A stretch of 64,000 nucleotides of DNA, from assembly GCF_013409425.1 (NCBI RefSeq), contig NZ_JACCAC010000001.1:806001-870000 (forward strand). The letters run 5' to 3'. This document shows, one piece after another, positions 62,093 to 64,000 of this stretch. Made by a program: the position numbers and the translations under genes. The notes under the pieces are model-generated. The model searched no databases and had not been told where the DNA came from. It was given only the letters and a program-made list of their open reading frames with translations. Within the stretch, counting starts at the first letter, position 1, and each line of letters opens with the position of its first letter. The stretch comes from Nocardioides perillae (GTDB lineage: Bacteria; Actinomycetota; Actinomycetes; Propionibacteriales; Nocardioidaceae).

Positions 62093-63418
62093 ATGGCAGA
62101 CCACCGCGACCACCAGCCGCAGCACCCGCTGCTGGTCGCGCTCGCCTGCCTCGACACCGACCTCGACCACGCGTCGGGTACGCCGGCCTGGTCACTCACC
62201 GCGCCCGAAGCCGAGGCGGCGCTGGTCGAGCTCGCCAAGTGTCGTGCCCGCCTCGCCGCGCTCGAGCTCACCACCGTTGCTGCTGCTGACCGTGCGGGTG
62301 TCGGTGACGCCACGGGTGCGACGTCTACGGGGGCGCACTGGGCCAGGTTGGTCCACCAGACACGCGCGAAGTCGGTCGGCACCGTCCGCCACGCTGCGGC
62401 ACTCGAGGCACGCCACGGCACCATGCTCGCGGCGATGAGCGCCGGGGTGGTGCTGCCCGAGCAAGCCGAGGTCATCACCCGCGCGGTCGACGCCCTGCCG
62501 GCCGATCGGGTCGGGGCCGCAGTGGTCGACGCCGCCCGCGCCCACCTCCTCGACCTCGCCGCCATGTTCGACGCGGTCGAGCTGAAACGCCTCGGGGACC
62601 GCATCCTCGACGTCGTCGCCCCCGACATCGCCGACGACGTCGAACGCGACCGCCTCGAACGCGAAGAAGCAGCAGCAGCCGCGGCAGCCAGCTTCACCAT
62701 GACCCGCGACGGCCACGGCAAGGCGCATGGCCGGTTCACGATCCCCGCCGCGGAAGCCGACATGCTCGCCACCGCCCTCGACGCGCTCACTGCACCCCGT
62801 CACCACCACGCCACCCACGGCACCGACCCGGTGCCGGTCGATCAGCACGGCGACCGCGTCCCCCGACCGCTGCGACGCGGGCACGCGTTCTGCGAGTACG
62901 TCCGCACCCGCCACCGCCCCGCCGCCGACGCCGCTGCCACCACCACCACCGCGACCCAGGCCGGTGGGGTCGACGCCACCGTCACCGTCACCCTCGACCT
63001 GGCGCAGCTCACCGGCACCGGCCCCGGTGCCGACGCACCGGTCACGTTGTCGACCGGCACCCGCATCACCGCCGCGAAAGCCCGCCTGTGGGCGTGCGGC
63101 GCCGGGATCGTGCCCGTCGTGCTCGGCGGAGCCTCGCAGCCCCTCGACGTCGGACGGACCCGGCGGTACTTCACCAAGACCCAACGCCTCGCCCTCGCCC
63201 GGCTCCAGGGCGGCTGCACCGCCGACGGCTGCGACTGGCCACCGGGAATGTGCCACGCCCACCACCGCACCCCCTGGCACACCGGCGGACGCACCGACCT
63301 CGACCAGGGCTACCTGCTCTGCCCCAGACACCACGCCCGAGCACACGACCCCGCCTACGAGACCACCTACCACCGCCACCGGATCACCTTCGCCCGCATC
63401 CGGCCCATGCGGACCTGA
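62093..63418 (+). CDS. DUF222/HNH endonuclease (13E12-repeat-type)
   Basis: 441 residues. The N-terminal DUF222 helical domain (about 20-215) is followed by a C-terminal HNH nuclease: CTADGCDWPPGMCHAHHRTP, then HTGGRTDLDQGYLLCPRHHA, with the two Cys pairs and HH/N-type catalytic residues. Mycobacterial relatives are called 13E12 repeat proteins and occur in many copies per genome. A poly-Ala stretch and Thr/Ala linker separate the domains. ATG 62093 has no strong ribosome site; GTG 62069 is an alternative. The gene is framed by inverted copies of two repeat families, so it appears to be part of a mobile or recombining unit. Confidence 0.92.
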   Translation: MADHRDHQPQHPLLVALACLDTDLDHASGTPAWSLTAPEAEAALVELAKCRARLAALELTTVAAADRAGVGDATGATSTGAHWARLVHQTRAKSVGTVRHAAALEARHGTMLAAMSAGVVLPEQAEVITRAVDALPADRVGAAVVDAARAHLLDLAAMFDAVELKRLGDRILDVVAPDIADDVERDRLEREEAAAAAAASFTMTRDGHGKAHGRFTIPAAEADMLATALDALTAPRHHHATHGTDPVPVDQHGDRVPRPLRRGHAFCEYVRTRHRPAADAAATTTTATQAGGVDATVTVTLDLAQLTGTGPGADAPVTLSTGTRITAAKARLWACGAGIVPVVLGGASQPLDVGRTRRYFTKTQRLALARLQGGCTADGCDWPPGMCHAHHRTPWHTGGRTDLDQGYLLCPRHHARAHDPAYETTYHRHRITFARIRPMRT

Positions 63419-63500
63419 CACCGCGCGACGCAGCCAGACCCACCCACGCTAGCCCCGGCGGCGTACCTGTGACACCGCGGCCGCCCCTTGCAGCACCCGC

Positions 63501-63539
63501 GGCCTCGAGACAAGCCCGACGGCACCTCTCGACTACCGG
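63501..63539 (+). repeat. Degenerate GGTCTCGA-type element right of the HNH gene
   Basis: Begins GGCCTCGAGAC and ends CTCGACTACCGG. It lies in the opposite orientation to the element at 61858-61896, so the pair frames the HNH gene as an inverted repeat. Confidence 0.6.
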
Positions 63540-63549
63540 AGCACTGCCG

Positions 63550-63632
63550 GCCAGCGAGCGACCCCTCGACCCGTGCCCAGCGCAGCGCGTGACTACTCGG
63601 CGCGTGCCCAGCGCGCGATCCCTCGGCGCGTG
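63550..63632 (-). repeat. Three inverted copies of the GCGTCGAGGGGTCGCG repeat
   Basis: Read on the minus strand this segment has units GCGCCGAGGGATCGCGCGC, GCGCCGAGTAGTCACGCGC and GGTCGAGGGGTCGCTCGC, separated by CTGGGCAC-type spacers. They match the five units left of the HNH gene but point the other way. The 238-bp gap contains no gene. Confidence 0.75.
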
Positions 63633-63656
63633 ACCCACGCCCGAGACCGGCCAGAC

Positions 63657-64000
63657 TCAGACGAGCCCGAGGGCGCGCGCGGCTGTGTCGGCCTGCGCTG
63701 GGCCGGCCGCCAGACGGAGCAGCAGCAGGCCGTCGAGGAGGGCGAGGGCCGCGAGTGCTTCGGAGCGCCGTCGCTCCGGGTCGCCGGCGACGTGCGCCTC
63801 GAGCTGCTCGACCCAGGAGTCGACCACGGCGGGCGCGAGGGCGGTGTAGGGCGCGGTGCCGCCGGCGGCGAGACCCATCGCCTCGACGTACGTCGTGAGC
63901 AGGGCCGCCGACCCCGGCTCGCGCACCACCAGCCAGGCTCGAGCCGCCAACGCGCGGTGGTCGGCAGCGGGCGGACCCTTCAGGACGGGCTCGAGACCGG
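63657..64000 (-). CDS. TetR-family regulator, C-terminal part (cut by window end)
   Basis: 114 residues are open to the window end. They fit the all-helical ligand domain of a TetR-type regulator (LEPVLKGPPAADHRALAARA at the edge; AWLVVREPGSAALLTTYVEA; SWVEQLEAHVAGDPERRRSE; ALALLDGLLLLRLAAGPAQA). The DNA-binding domain lies outside the window. A TTG at 63950 is not the real start, because the frame continues upstream without a stop. Confidence 0.7.
   Translation of the reverse strand, partial: GLEPVLKGPPAADHRALAARAWLVVREPGSAALLTTYVEAMGLAAGGTAPYTALAPAVVDSWVEQLEAHVAGDPERRRSEALAALALLDGLLLLRLAAGPAQADTAARALGLV

Overview
The window is chromosomal DNA of a high-GC actinobacterium, most likely a Nocardioides-type member of the Propionibacteriales. 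The evidence is extreme GC codon bias, many GTG starts, a WhiB regulator, a mycothiol-isomerase-fold protein, a PASTA-domain PBP, an IdeR/DtxR iron box, and many starts placed 6-7 nt after a TANNNT -10 box (leaderless transcripts). There is no phage, plasmid, CRISPR or rRNA signal. Assignments rest on reading protein motifs, not on database searches.

Layout. 0-6 kb: a LacI-controlled beta-glucoside/oligosaccharide locus (binding protein, two permeases, GH1 glucosidase, lacI) diverging from an SMP-30 lactonase. 6.1-20.7 kb: a tRNA-Pro, then a block that resembles the mycobacterial Rv3677c-Rv3683 and Streptomyces wblA neighbourhoods: metallophosphoesterase, PBP, whiB4/wblA, two ArsA/GET3-type ATPases, DUF4177, RidA, NUDIX, metallo-beta-lactamase-fold hydrolase. 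Here it is split by a 3-oxoacid CoA-transferase, a frameshifted NRAMP-like transporter, an F420/FMN oxidoreductase and a BCCT transporter. 20.7-27.7 kb: an amidohydrolase, a striking palindromic repeat array, an SGNH lipoprotein, then a PucR-type regulator facing a ferredoxin reductase and a DesA3-like desaturase. 27.7-38.3 kb: phosphoglucomutase, a membrane-anchored propeller protein, SDR/MDMPI/SpoIIE-phosphatase genes, an NHLRC2-like thioredoxin/NHL protein, and the lysE-lysG exporter pair.

38.4-52 kb: a large acyl-CoA dehydrogenase, TauE and Rrf2 genes, a sulfotransferase, a DUF2461 gene fused to the end of a tRNA-Gly, dcd, chrA, an iron-regulated siderophore-interacting protein, and an EtfD-type Fe-S membrane oxidoreductase with a 500-residue disordered tail carrying seven copies of an SLFDL-like motif. 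The acyl-CoA dehydrogenase and etfD promoters share a near-identical palindrome, which suggests one regulator for electron flow from beta-oxidation. 52-64 kb: a secreted metallo-amidohydrolase with a His-rich linker, PhzF, IclR, an SGNH lipoprotein, hutH-hutU, and a DUF222/HNH (13E12-type) gene bracketed by inverted repeat arrays. A TetR-family gene is cut by the window end.

Recurring themes are 4-bp GTGA/ATGA overlaps in operons, hairpins or palindromic elements at convergent gene ends, and leaderless promoters.
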